This document shows, piece by piece, positions 6,427 through 14,980 of a stretch of 26,823 nt of DNA (within the stretch, counting starts at the first letter, position 1; every line of letters starts with the position of its first letter). The notes beneath the pieces were generated by a model. It was not told the origin of the DNA and ran no database searches. It saw nothing but the letters and a program-made list of their open reading frames with translations. Source of the stretch: CAZSNH01 sp052388455 (GTDB taxonomy: Bacteria > Pseudomonadota > Alphaproteobacteria > Rhizobiales > Hyphomicrobiaceae); the NCBI GenBank assembly GCA_052388455.1, contig JBQTIA010000058.1, positions 1 to 26,823 on the forward strand, given 5' to 3'. A program made the position numbers and the translations under genes.

Positions 6427-7275
6427 ATGGCTGCAGTGTTGAGCGGGACGTCTCAAAGGGTCCGGCAGGCCGGACCAAATCCGTCCAAGTCCGCGGCGCT
6501 GTACGTTACAAAGCGGCGGTTCAGCGCGGCCATCGGTGCTCTGGCGCTCGCGGTCTCAGGGTGCTCTAGCGGCTCGTCATCTCCGCCAGTTCCGCGCGCC
6601 GATACCTACGATCCCAAATGGGGCGTGAACACCAGCCCGCGCGTGGTCGACAGCGGCCGCGTACCGAAAGGCGGTGGAGTCTACAAAGTCGGCAACCCCT
6701 ATCAGGTCGCCGGGCGGTGGTACACGCCGCGGGCGGAGCCGACCTACAACCAGACGGGCGTCGCCTCCTGGTACGGTCCGGGCTTCCATGGCCGCAAGAC
6801 CTCGAACGGCGAAGTTTTCGACATGCACGCACTGACGGCGGCCCACAAGACGCTGCCGATGCCGTCCTATGCCTATGTCACCAACCTCGAAAACGGCCGC
6901 ACCATCCTCGTCCGCATCAACGACCGCGGCCCCTACGTCGACGATCGCATCATCGATCTCTCGAAAGCCTCGGCCGAGGCGCTCGGCTATTTCGGAGCGG
7001 GCCTGTCTCGTGTCCGGGTCCGCTATGCGGGCGATGCGCCGCTCGACGGCGACGACGAGCGGGAGAGGCAATATCTCGCCAGCCAGTCGCACGGGGGCTT
7101 CGGGCGCAATGTCGTGTGGACGCCGGCGCCGTCGCGTTCGGTGGCGTTCCGGGAGGCCGATCCGCCGCCGTCAAACGGCAGTGCGTGGTCGCCGTTCACT
7201 CACCGCTACGGTCTTCGCTCCAGCCAAGCGAACGGGCGCTCGGGGCTAGGCGGTCCGCCCATCGCTGCGGAGTAA
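6427..7275 (+). CDS. rlpA: RlpA-type septal lytic transglycosylase, lipoprotein
   Basis: The product is 282 aa from the ATG at 6427; an in-frame ATG at 6304 would add an implausible 41-residue lead. A basic stretch and hydrophobic segment (residues about 29-45) end in a VSGC lipobox with Cys46. The RlpA double-psi beta-barrel spans about 108-202 and contains GVASWYGPGFHGRKTSNGE and RINDRGPYVDDRIIDLS. The aspartate of NDRGPY and the histidine of FHGR are the usual active-site positions. RlpA cleaves denuded glycan strands at the septum. No C-terminal SPOR domain is visible, so septal targeting must differ from the Pseudomonas enzyme. It lies upstream of a D,D-carboxypeptidase gene on the same strand. 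Confidence 0.9.
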   Translation: MAAVLSGTSQRVRQAGPNPSKSAALYVTKRRFSAAIGALALAVSGCSSGSSSPPVPRADTYDPKWGVNTSPRVVDSGRVPKGGGVYKVGNPYQVAGRWYTPRAEPTYNQTGVASWYGPGFHGRKTSNGEVFDMHALTAAHKTLPMPSYAYVTNLENGRTILVRINDRGPYVDDRIIDLSKASAEALGYFGAGLSRVRVRYAGDAPLDGDDERERQYLASQSHGGFGRNVVWTPAPSRSVAFREADPPPSNGSAWSPFTHRYGLRSSQANGRSGLGGPPIAAE

Positions 7276-7388
7276 TCGCCAAATCGGCACAAGCCGCCCG
7301 ATCCGCTGTCCGGGCCTTCGCACGTTGACTTGCATCCTCGAGTGCCGAAATAGTCGGCGGTCGCGAACCACGCAAGGAGAAGCGCCAG

Positions 7389-8582
7389 ATGCACTCGAAC
7401 GGCCGCCGCTGGACTTTCTGCTCTGGAGTGCTGCTGGCCTTGCTTATGCTCGTCGGAGGAGGCGTGCTGACGGCCTCGGCGCAGCAGAGCGGCGAGTTCG
7501 TCACCAAGGCGAAGAATGCCATCCTGATCGACGCGGCGACCGGCTCGATCCTGTTTCAGCAGAATGCCGACGAGCTCGCCCCTCCCGCCAGCATGAGCAA
7601 GCTCATGACGCTCGCGGTTCTCTTCAAGGCGCTGAAGGACGGCAAGATCAAGCCTGACGACGAATTCATGACCAGCGAGCACGCCTGGCGAACGGGCGGC
7701 GCTCCCTCCGGCACCTCGGCGATGTTCATACCGATCAACACCAAGGCGCGCATCGACGAACTGATCCAGGGCATCATCATCCAGTCGGGCAATGACGCCT
7801 GCATCACCGTTGCCGAAGGGCTGGCCGGGACCGAGCTGGCCTTCGCCGGACAGATGCAGGAGGAGGCCCGCCGCATCGGGCTCAAGAAATCGACTTTCCG
7901 CAACTCGACGGGCCTGCACAATCCCGAGCACCTGATGACGGCGCGCGAGCTGGCCCAGCTCGCGCGGTACCTCATCCAGGAATATCCAGACAAATACGCT
8001 GTATTCGGCCAGCGCGAGTTCCCCTACCGCAAACACAAGTTCTACAACCGCAACCCGCTGCTCTCGGGCGGTCTCGGCGTCGACGGACTGAAGACCGGGC
8101 ATACCAAGGAGGCCGGGTTCGGCATGGTCGTCTCGGCTGTCGGCGACGGGCGCCGGCTGATCGGCGTGGTCATGGGGCTAGCCGACGAGAACGGACGGCG
8201 CGAGGAAGCCCGCCGGCTGCTCGAATGGGGCTTCCGCAGCTTCGCGGAGTTCAAGCTGTTCGAAGTCGACGAGCAGATCGGTCATGCACGCGTGTGGGGC
8301 GGAAGCAGCATGTACGTTCCGCTCAAGGGCCGTGGCGAGCTGTCGGTGGTGCTGCCGCGCTTTCCCGCCAACCAGAAGCTCAAGGGCGAAATCGTCTACA
8401 AGGGCCCCCTGAAGCCGCCGATCAAGAAAGGCGATGAGGTGGCCATGCTGCGGGTGACGAGCACATCCAACGCCCAGAGTGAGACGCCGCTCTACGCCGC
8501 CGACGACGTCGAGACAGGCGGCGTGATGCGCAAGGGGCTAGACAGTCTCATCTATCTCGCCTTCCGCTGGGCAAAGCTGTAG
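7389..8582 (+). CDS. dacF: D-alanyl-D-alanine carboxypeptidase, class C PBP (family S11)
   Basis: The product is 397 aa with a Sec signal peptide (residues about 1-31, cleavage near TASA-QQ), so it acts in the periplasm. The penicillin-binding motifs are complete: SMSK with Ser68 as nucleophile and Lys71, SGN (133-135) and KTG (235-237). After about 285 comes the beta-rich PBP5_C domain that positions the enzyme at the membrane. The C-terminal SLIYLAFRWAKL could be the amphipathic membrane anchor. It trims the terminal D-Ala of pentapeptide stems, limiting cross-linking. The ribosome binding site AAGGAG precedes the ATG. The choice between dacF, dacC and dacA as symbol is conventional rather than certain. 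It opens the tmk-holB-metG run. Confidence 0.93.
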   Translation: MHSNGRRWTFCSGVLLALLMLVGGGVLTASAQQSGEFVTKAKNAILIDAATGSILFQQNADELAPPASMSKLMTLAVLFKALKDGKIKPDDEFMTSEHAWRTGGAPSGTSAMFIPINTKARIDELIQGIIIQSGNDACITVAEGLAGTELAFAGQMQEEARRIGLKKSTFRNSTGLHNPEHLMTARELAQLARYLIQEYPDKYAVFGQREFPYRKHKFYNRNPLLSGGLGVDGLKTGHTKEAGFGMVVSAVGDGRRLIGVVMGLADENGRREEARRLLEWGFRSFAEFKLFEVDEQIGHARVWGGSSMYVPLKGRGELSVVLPRFPANQKLKGEIVYKGPLKPPIKKGDEVAMLRVTSTSNAQSETPLYAADDVETGGVMRKGLDSLIYLAFRWAKL

Positions 8583-8626
8583 GACGGCATCCGGCGGCCG
8601 GCAGAGCGTCGCCGGAACCGGGACTC

Positions 8627-9286
8627 ATGCCGCGCGGGACATTCATCACATTCGAGGGCGGGGAGGGTTCAGGCAAATCCACCCAGGCCCGCAGGCTGGC
8701 CGAGCGGCTGCGTGCCGCGGGGCTCGATGTCGTCGAGACGCGGGAGCCGGGCGGGTCGCCGTTCGCAGAGGTGATAAGGGGCGTGCTGCTCGATCCGCGC
8801 ACGCCACCGCACGCGCCACTTTCCGAAGCCCTCCTGTTCTACGCGGCGCGGGCCGATCACATCGCCGCCGTCATCCGTCCTGCGCTAGCCGCTGGCCGCT
8901 GGGTAATCTCCGACCGCTTCTCGGACTCGACACGGGTCTACCAGGGCCATGCCGGACAGCTGGAAATAGAAACGATTTCGACGCTCGAAGGACTCGTGGT
9001 CGGCAAGATGCAGGCGGATCTGACCTTCATCATCGACGTCCCGGCCGAGGTCGGCTTGAAGCGCGCCGGCATTCGCCGCATGGCAAAGGCCGAGGCGTCT
9101 CCGGATCCCGATGCCTACGAACGGCGGGACCTCGACTTTCATCGGCGCCTCAGGGAGGGGTTTCTTGAAATTGCGGCTGGAGATCCGAAGCGCTGTCGTG
9201 TCATCGACGGAGAGGCATCACATGCCGAGGTCGAGGCGCAGGTTTGGCACGCCGTCGCGCCGCTCCTGAAATCGAAAGGGCGCTGA
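8627..9286 (+). CDS. tmk: Thymidylate kinase
   Basis: The product is 219 aa, the usual length. It phosphorylates dTMP to dTDP with ATP in the cytoplasm, an essential step in dTTP synthesis. Visible motifs are the P-loop GGEGSGKST (residues 11-19), the dTMP-binding ETREPGG (38-43), the DRFSDST segment (96-102) and a lid region about 148-168 carrying RRMAKAE. The start ATG at 8627 lies 44 bp after the carboxypeptidase gene, and the stop lies 4 bp before holB, so the genes are probably co-transcribed. A tmk-holB pair is conserved across many bacteria. Confidence 0.96.
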   Translation: MPRGTFITFEGGEGSGKSTQARRLAERLRAAGLDVVETREPGGSPFAEVIRGVLLDPRTPPHAPLSEALLFYAARADHIAAVIRPALAAGRWVISDRFSDSTRVYQGHAGQLEIETISTLEGLVVGKMQADLTFIIDVPAEVGLKRAGIRRMAKAEASPDPDAYERRDLDFHRRLREGFLEIAAGDPKRCRVIDGEASHAEVEAQVWHAVAPLLKSKGR

Positions 9287-9290
9287 TCGC

Positions 9291-10427
9291 ATGGCCCGCG
9301 CCATTGCCATCGCCGATGTCGAGACGCTTCCCGAGGCCGACCGGCTGGCGGGCTTTCCGCATCCGCGCGAGACGCTGCGCCTATACGGCCACGAGACGGC
9401 CGAGCGCGGTCTCGCCAACGCCTTCGCCGCCGGGCGGATGCACCACGCATGGCTGGTCACCGGTCTGCATGGCACCGGAAAGGCGACACTGTGCTACCGG
9501 CTGGCGGCATTTCTGCTGGCTCGCGAGGGGGAGCGTGACATGTTCGCAGCCAGCCTCGACGTATCCCCCGAGGCCAGCGCGAAACGCCTGATCCGAGCGC
9601 AATCGCATCCCGCACTGCTGGTCATTCGCCGGCCCTACGATTCCAAGAGCAAGCGCTTCCGCACCGAAATCACAGTCGACGAGGTGCGTCGGATCAAGAG
9701 CTTCATCGGGCTGACCGCGGATGCCGGTGCCTGGCGCGTGGTGATCGTCGATCCAGCCGACGAGTTGAACGCCAACGCCGCCAACGCGTTGCTGAAGGCC
9801 CTGGAGGAACCTCCGGCGCAGACCGTCTTCCTGCTCGTCTCTTCCGCGCCGGGCCGTCTGCTACCGACCATCCGCTCGCGCTGCCGGACCCTCGATCTCG
9901 CGCCCCTCTCCGGCGAAGCTCTGAAAAAGGCCGTGCAACAGGCGATGACCGCCAGCAGCGAGGATGTCGGCGAGGCGGCCGTGCCCGAGCCCGGAGAATG
10001 GCCGCTGCTCGAGCGCCTGTCCGGCGGCAGCGTCCGGCGGGCCCTCGGACTGAAGGCATCGGGCGGCCTCGACCTCTATCAGCGGATCCTCAAGCTCCTC
10101 GCCGGCCTGCCGAAGCTGGACTGGGAAGGCGTTCACAAGCTTGGCGACGATCTCGCCTCGCCGGCCGCCGAGCAGCGCTACGAGCTGTTTTTCGAGCTCT
10201 ACCTCGGGCTCATCGCGCGGCTCATCCGTTCGGCTGCCGGTGGCGAGGGGGACGGGGAGGAAGCTCGGCTGGCGGCGCGTCTGATCGCGGAGCCAAACCT
10301 TGCCACGTGGGCCGGGCTGTGGGAAACAGCGGCGCGCGAAAAGGCCCTGGCCGAGGCCCTGAACCTCGACCGGAAGGCGCTGATTCTGGACACATTCTCG
10401 CGCATCGAGACGGCCGCAAGAGGCTAG
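9291..10427 (+). CDS. holB: DNA polymerase III subunit delta'
   Basis: The product is 378 aa. It is a clamp-loader subunit of the AAA+ family. The P-loop GLHGTGKAT (residues 58-66), the NAANALLKALEEPP segment (162-175) and the SRC motif (196-198, supplying the arginine finger) are present. The four zinc-binding cysteines found after the P-loop in the E. coli protein are not visible, as in many alphaproteobacterial delta' proteins. It follows tmk by 4 bp. A short hairpin (GGGG CAAG CCCC, 10469-10480) lies between it and metG and may influence metG expression. Confidence 0.93.
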   Translation: MARAIAIADVETLPEADRLAGFPHPRETLRLYGHETAERGLANAFAAGRMHHAWLVTGLHGTGKATLCYRLAAFLLAREGERDMFAASLDVSPEASAKRLIRAQSHPALLVIRRPYDSKSKRFRTEITVDEVRRIKSFIGLTADAGAWRVVIVDPADELNANAANALLKALEEPPAQTVFLLVSSAPGRLLPTIRSRCRTLDLAPLSGEALKKAVQQAMTASSEDVGEAAVPEPGEWPLLERLSGGSVRRALGLKASGGLDLYQRILKLLAGLPKLDWEGVHKLGDDLASPAAEQRYELFFELYLGLIARLIRSAAGGEGDGEEARLAARLIAEPNLATWAGLWETAAREKALAEALNLDRKALILDTFSRIETAARG

Positions 10428-10494
10428 CGGCGGTGCGCGGGGTCCGACCGCGATCCGCAAGAGGCGCGGGGGCAAGCCCCGCCTGAGAGACCCG

Positions 10495-12108
10495 ATGGCC
10501 AAGCCTTTCTACATCACCACGGCGATTTCCTACCCCAATGGCGTGCCGCACATCGGTCACGCCTACGAGGCCATTGCGACGGACGCCATCGCCCGCTTCG
10601 AACGGCTCGACGGCAAGGACGTGCTGTTTCTCACCGGCACCGACGAGCACGGCCTCAAGATGAAGCAGACCGCGCTCAAGGAAGGCCTCTCGCCCAAGGC
10701 TCTCGCGGACCGAAACTCGGAGCGCTTCCGCGAGATGGCGACCGTGCTCGACCTCTCGAACGACGACTTCATCCGCACCACTGAGCCGCGGCACTACGAG
10801 GCGTGCGCCGAAATCTGGCGGCGCATGGAAAAATCCGGCGACATTTTCAAGAAGAAGTACGGCGGCTGGTATTCGGTGCGGGACGAAACCTATTACAACG
10901 CCGACGAGACCGAGGCTGGCCCCGATGGCCAGCGCCGCGCCATCGCCACCGGAACGCCGGTCGAATGGAACGAGGAGGAAACTTATTTCTTCCGTCTCTC
11001 GTCTTATCAGGAACGCCTGCTCGCCCACTACGCCGACAACCCTGATTTCATCCTGCCCATCGAACGGCGCAACGAGGTGACGAGCTTCGTCAAAGGCGGC
11101 CTGCAGGATCTCTCGATCTCGCGCACCACGCTCGACTGGGGCATCCCCGTTCCCGGTGCGGCCGGCCACGTGATGTACGTTTGGGTCGACGCGCTGACCA
11201 ATTATCTGACCGCGACCGGCTTCCCGGATGCCCAGGCGCCGCGCGCCGAGTTTTGGCCGGCCGACGTGCACGTCATCGGCAAGGACATCGTGCGCTTTCA
11301 CGCCGTCTACTGGCCGGCCTTCCTGATGAGCGCCGGGCTGCCGGTGCCGAAGCGAATCTTCAGCCACGGGTTCGTACTCAACAAAGGAGAGAAGATGTCG
11401 AAGTCGGTCGGCAACGTCGTCGATCCCTTCGACCTCGTCAAAGCGTATGGCGTCGATGCCGTGCGCTACTTCTTCCTGCGCGAGGTGATGTTCGGACAGG
11501 ACGGCAACTATGCGCACGAGGCGATCGTCAACCGCATCAATGCCGACCTGTCGAACAATCTCGGCAACCTCGCGCAGCGCTCGCTGTCGATGATCTACAA
11601 GAACTGCGAAGGGAAAATCCCGGAGCCGGGCGAATTCGGCGCGGCCGATGCGGCCATTCTCGACTCAGCCGATGCGCTCTACGCCGCTGCGCGCAGCGAG
11701 ATGAACTCGCAAGCCCTGACGCGCACTCTTGATGCCGTCTGGGCCGTGGTGGCGGATGCGAACCGCTACTTCGCGGCAGAGGAGCCCTGGGCCAAGAAGA
11801 AGACCGATCCCAAACGCATGGAGACGATCCTCTACGTCACCGCGGAGTGCGTGCGCCAGTTCGCGATCCTGATACAACCCGTGATGCCGGCCTCGGGCGC
11901 CAAGCTGCTTGATGCGCTGGCGATCGAGGGCCCGTCGCGGAGCTTCGCTTCGCTCGGTCCCAAGGGACGCCTCAAGGCCGGATCGCCGATCCCGGAACCC
12001 CAGGGCGTCTTCCCGCGCTACGTCGATCCGGCGGAGGAGGCGGCGAAAGCGCATCCCGCGGCGAAGCCCGCGAAGCAGCTGAAGCCTGGCAAGACGAACA
12101 AGACGTGA
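10495..12108 (+). CDS. metG: Methionyl-tRNA synthetase
   Basis: The product is 537 aa. It charges tRNA-Met in the cytoplasm. The class I signatures are HIGH at residues 19-22 (PHIGHAYEA) and KMSKS at 300-304. The connective-peptide region (YGGWYSVRDETYYNADE, about 123-139) lacks the Cys pairs of the zinc-knuckle type, so this is the zinc-free form common in alphaproteobacteria. There is no C-terminal EMAP/Trbp111-like tRNA-binding domain. The tail is short, Lys/Ala/Pro-rich and probably disordered. The stop codon lies inside the first copy of a 13-bp direct repeat (12102-12114). Confidence 0.97.
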   Translation: MAKPFYITTAISYPNGVPHIGHAYEAIATDAIARFERLDGKDVLFLTGTDEHGLKMKQTALKEGLSPKALADRNSERFREMATVLDLSNDDFIRTTEPRHYEACAEIWRRMEKSGDIFKKKYGGWYSVRDETYYNADETEAGPDGQRRAIATGTPVEWNEEETYFFRLSSYQERLLAHYADNPDFILPIERRNEVTSFVKGGLQDLSISRTTLDWGIPVPGAAGHVMYVWVDALTNYLTATGFPDAQAPRAEFWPADVHVIGKDIVRFHAVYWPAFLMSAGLPVPKRIFSHGFVLNKGEKMSKSVGNVVDPFDLVKAYGVDAVRYFFLREVMFGQDGNYAHEAIVNRINADLSNNLGNLAQRSLSMIYKNCEGKIPEPGEFGAADAAILDSADALYAAARSEMNSQALTRTLDAVWAVVADANRYFAAEEPWAKKKTDPKRMETILYVTAECVRQFAILIQPVMPASGAKLLDALAIEGPSRSFASLGPKGRLKAGSPIPEPQGVFPRYVDPAEEAAKAHPAAKPAKQLKPGKTNKT

Positions 12109-12221
12109 GGAGAGCGGTCATACATACCGTCCGATGAAACGAGCTTCGATGATCCTCATCCCGCCGGGTTCACCTGCGGCTTGTCTAGGCCCCGACCTTC
12201 GTCGGGGTGACGTGAGGAGAG
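12102..12221. repeat. 13-bp direct repeat bounding a 94-bp insertion-like segment
   Basis: GACGTGAGGAGAG occurs at 12102-12114, spanning the metG stop, and again at 12209-12221. The 94 bp between contain a stem-loop. The layout looks like a small insertion with target duplication, or a duplication by slippage. The enclosed segment resembles repetitive intergenic elements of high-GC alphaproteobacteria, but only a genome-wide search could confirm that. Confidence 0.55.
12190..12207. repeat. Perfect hairpin in metG-tatD gap
   Basis: CCCCGAC-CTTC-GTCGGGG has a perfect 7-bp stem. No U-run follows, so a standard terminator is unlikely; it is probably the folded core of the repeat described above. 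Confidence 0.6.
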
Positions 12222-12252
12222 TGTTTTCAATTCGTTCAGTCTGATCGCTATC

Positions 12253-13056
12253 ATGCTCATCGACCACCACTGCCATATCGACCGGCCCGAGTTCGCCAAG
12301 GACTTGGATGGCGTCGTCGCGCGCGCGCACGCCGCCGGCGTTGCCATGATGGTCGACATCTCGACCCGGATCCGCAAATTCGATCATTTGATTTCGGTGG
12401 TTGAGCGCTACCCTGGCGTTTACGGAACGGTCGGCACGCATCCGCACTACGCCCACGAGGAGCTGGATATTCCGACGAGCGAAATCGTGCGGCTCTCCAA
12501 GCACCCTAAGATCGTCGGCATCGGAGAAGCCGGACTGGACTACTACTACAAGCACTCGACACCGGACGCGCAGGCTCAGGGGTTCCGCACCCACATCGCA
12601 GCCGCGCGCGAGACCGGCCTGCCGCTCGAAATCCATTCGCGCGATGCCGACGCCGACATGACCGCCATTCTCACAGATGAGCAGGCGAAGGGGGCGTTTC
12701 CAGCGATCCTGCACTGCTTCACGGGGGGACGCGATCTCGCCATGCGGGCCGTGGACCTCGGGCTGTACGTGTCCTTTTCCGGCGTCATCAGCTTCAAGAA
12801 GGCGGACGAGTTGCGCGCGATCGCGTGCGAAGTTCCGCTCGATCGCATCCTGGTCGAGACCGACGCGCCCTATCTCGCCCCCGAGCCCTTTCGCGGAAAA
12901 ACCAACGAGCCGGCCTATGTCGTGCACACGGCCGCGGCAATCGCCAAGGCGCGCGGCATTCCCGCTGCCGAGCTGGCGCGAGCGACGACCGATAACTTCT
13001 TCCGCCTGTTCACCAAGGTGAAGCGGCCGTCAACGACGGACGTCGCCGCCGCATGA
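12253..13056 (+). CDS. tatD: TatD family metal-dependent hydrolase
   Basis: The product is 267 aa, the normal length for the family. The metal-binding positions are present: His6 and His8 (DHHCHID), Glu92 (GEAGLDYYY), His128 (EIHSRD), His154 (LHCFTG) and Asp204 (ETDAPYLAP). TatD proteins are TIM-barrel DNases or D-tyrosyl-type hydrolases active on damaged nucleic acid; the physiological substrate here is not shown by sequence. The stop overlaps the next start (ATGA at 13053-13056), so it is coupled to the MBL-fold gene. metG-tatD-MBL order is common in Hyphomicrobiales. No clear Shine-Dalgarno is seen immediately upstream of ATG 12253; the closest purine run is at 12213-12221. Confidence 0.94.
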   Translation: MLIDHHCHIDRPEFAKDLDGVVARAHAAGVAMMVDISTRIRKFDHLISVVERYPGVYGTVGTHPHYAHEELDIPTSEIVRLSKHPKIVGIGEAGLDYYYKHSTPDAQAQGFRTHIAAARETGLPLEIHSRDADADMTAILTDEQAKGAFPAILHCFTGGRDLAMRAVDLGLYVSFSGVISFKKADELRAIACEVPLDRILVETDAPYLAPEPFRGKTNEPAYVVHTAAAIAKARGIPAAELARATTDNFFRLFTKVKRPSTTDVAAA

Positions 13057-13847
13057 GCCTGCGCATCACGATCCTCGGCTGTGGCTCGTCCGGTGGAGTG
13101 CCGCGCATCGGCGCCATGTGGGGCCAGTGCGATCCGGCGAACCCGAAGAACCGGCGGCGGCGCTGCGCCATTCTCGTCGAGCAGCGCGGAGCGAGGGGCG
13201 CGACGACGGTGCTTGTCGACACCCCGCCGGATCTTCGCGAGCAGCTTTTGTCCGTGCGTTGCGAGCACATCGACGGCGTGCTGTTCACCCACGACCATGC
13301 CGATCATACGCACGGCATCGACGACCTGCGCATGGTCGCCTACGCGATGAAGTCGCGCATCGACTGCTTCTTCGACGCCGACACGCGCGACAGCATCGTG
13401 CACCGGTTCGACTACTGTTTCCGCCCGAAGTCGGGCTCGTCCTATCCGGCCATCCTGACCGCGCGCGATCTCGTCCCCGGCATCGAGACGGCGATCGATG
13501 GCGGCGGCGGCCGTCTCCCTGTTCTTCCCATCCGGCAGGCGCACGGCGATATGCCCTCGCTCGGCTTCCGCTTCGGCAATGTCGCCTATTCGCCGGACGT
13601 GAGTGATCTTTCAGAGGAAGCGGTTTCTCAACTTCAGGGGCTCGATCTGTGGATCGTCGATGCGCTGCGACACCAGCCGCATCCCTCGCATTTCAGCGTC
13701 AAGGAAGCGCTGGCGTGGATCGATCGCCTGAAGCCCCGTCGCGCCATCCTGACTCACATGACAGGTGACCTCGATTACGAGGCGTTGCGCCGCGAGCTGC
13801 CCGCTCATATCGAGCCGGCTTACGATGGGCTCATGATCGAACTGTAG
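13053..13847 (+). CDS. MBL-fold metallohydrolase, PhnP-like
   Basis: The product is 264 aa. The N-terminal LGCGSSGGVPRIG, then CDPANPKNRRRRCAILVE, is typical of the PhnP-like branch of the metallo-beta-lactamase superfamily. The metal motif HDHADH lies at residues 80-85, with DTPPD at 56-60 and later His residues in AHGDMPSL, HQPHPSHF and LTHMTGDLDYE. PhnP relatives cleave cyclic phosphodiesters; the substrate of this clade, which travels with tatD, is not established. It is translationally coupled to tatD by an ATGA overlap, so a joint role in nucleotide or nucleic-acid clean-up is a reasonable inference. Two REP-like hairpins follow the stop. Confidence 0.92.
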   Translation: MSLRITILGCGSSGGVPRIGAMWGQCDPANPKNRRRRCAILVEQRGARGATTVLVDTPPDLREQLLSVRCEHIDGVLFTHDHADHTHGIDDLRMVAYAMKSRIDCFFDADTRDSIVHRFDYCFRPKSGSSYPAILTARDLVPGIETAIDGGGGRLPVLPIRQAHGDMPSLGFRFGNVAYSPDVSDLSEEAVSQLQGLDLWIVDALRHQPHPSHFSVKEALAWIDRLKPRRAILTHMTGDLDYEALRRELPAHIEPAYDGLMIEL

Positions 13848-13856
13848 GCGTGCCAA

Positions 13857-13883
13857 GGTGTCAGACCCTCCGGGTCTGACACC
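13857..13883. repeat. REP-like hairpin, copy 1
   Basis: GGTGTCAGACCC-TCC-GGGTCTGACACC is a perfect 12-bp inverted repeat with a 3-nt loop, 10 bp after the MBL-gene stop. Such GTCAGACC hairpins occur as dispersed REP elements in several proteobacteria and would also act as a bidirectional terminator here. Confidence 0.75.
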
Positions 13884-13914
13884 ATTGCTTAGAACTCGAA
13901 TATTGCCCTGCATC

Positions 13915-13941
13915 GGTATCAGACCCGGAAGGTCTGACACC
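13915..13941. repeat. REP-like hairpin, copy 2
   Basis: GGTATCAGACC-CGGAA-GGTCTGACACC is the second 27-bp unit, with one mismatched pair in the stem. It starts 58 bp after the start of copy 1, in a REPIN-like doublet with a 31-nt spacer. Confidence 0.75.
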
Positions 13942-14028
13942 AGCTACCGCCTTGTCCGCAACGTGTCGTCGGACTTCGCGCCGTTCGCTCCCGCTCGCAG
14001 CGCTCACTCCGACCTGCAATTTGAGTTT

Positions 14029-14796
14029 TCACTCCGACTTGCGTTCGCGGCGCTCGTCGAGGAGGACGAGGTTCTGATCGCGCGCATTGCGGAACGAGAA
14101 CGTCTGGCCGGTGGTTTTCAACTCCGGCATGGTCAGCCCGACGACGAAGGGTGCCACCTCGGCCGGCCCGGGGAGCGTCTTGGGATCCTCGCCCGGAAAC
14201 GCCTTGGCGCGCATGGCGGTGCGCATGGCGCCGGGGTTGACGATGTTGACGCGCACCGTCGTCGACTGCATCTCGGCCGCGTAGGTGCGGGCCAGCGCCT
14301 CGAGGGCGGCTTTGGAAACCGCGTAGGGACCCCAATAGGCGTTCTCTCCCGACGCCGCGCCCGACGTCACGACGACGACGCGGCCGGCTTCCGAGCGCCG
14401 GAGCAGGGGATCGAGCGTGCGGATCAGACGCCAGTTGGCATTCAGATTGATGTCCACCACGCTCGACCAGGCGTCGGATGTGATGTGCGCCAGCGGCGAA
14501 AGGGGGCCGAGAATGCCGGCATTGAGCACCAGGATGTCGAGCTTGCCCCATCGCTGGTAGAGAGCCGGGCCGAGCTGGTCGAGCTTGTCGCCGGCGCTGA
14601 GATCGAGCGCCACGATGGTCGCCTTGCCGCCCTTGGCACGCACCTCGTCGTCGACTTCTTCCAGCGCACCGACCGTGCGGCCGACGAGCACGACGTGCGC
14701 ACCCTCCGCGCCCAAGGCCACCGCGACGGCCCGTCCAAGCCCGCGCGAGGCGCCGGTCACCAGCGCCAGACGGTCCTTGAGGCGTTTCTCGGTCAT
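14029..14796 (-). CDS. Short-chain dehydrogenase, YciK type
   Basis: The product is 255 aa from the ATG at 14796, with AAAGG upstream; the frame is open further up but non-coding in character. It is a classical SDR fold: cofactor motif TGASRGLG (residues 14-21), NAG (92-94), catalytic Ser145, Tyr158 and Lys162 (YAVSK). The C-terminal NPGAMRTAMRAKAFPGEDP (188-206) closely matches E. coli YciK, placing it in that branch rather than with FabG. It is probably NADP-dependent (Arg at LVGR); the substrate is unknown. It converges on the tatD/MBL operon, separated by two REP-like hairpins, and diverges from the small exported protein gene. Confidence 0.9.
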   Translation of the reverse strand: MTEKRLKDRLALVTGASRGLGRAVAVALGAEGAHVVLVGRTVGALEEVDDEVRAKGGKATIVALDLSAGDKLDQLGPALYQRWGKLDILVLNAGILGPLSPLAHITSDAWSSVVDINLNANWRLIRTLDPLLRRSEAGRVVVVTSGAASGENAYWGPYAVSKAALEALARTYAAEMQSTTVRVNIVNPGAMRTAMRAKAFPGEDPKTLPGPAEVAPFVVGLTMPELKTTGQTFSFRNARDQNLVLLDERRERKSE

Positions 14797-14980
14797 GGGG
14801 AGCCTTTCTTCCGATTCCGCTCCCGGCATCGGAAGGGCATCGCAAACCTTAGCCTTCGACCGTCGCCGTGAGCAAGGTCGCAGAGCAGGCGTGGTTGACC
14901 GGGGCGCGGGACCGGCACTTGATCGGACCACTCCTCTCCGGCAAGGGTGCGGGAAGGGTGGACAGGAAAAGACGGAACCG

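Noticed and set aside
10222..11517. 431-aa open frame on the minus strand across holB and metG
   Set aside because: It is antisense to two clear housekeeping genes, and its length follows from GC-rich codon bias. There is no protein family pattern.
14585..14980. Longer start for the small exported protein
   Set aside because: The upstream part lies antisense within the dehydrogenase gene. The signal peptide begins at 14981.
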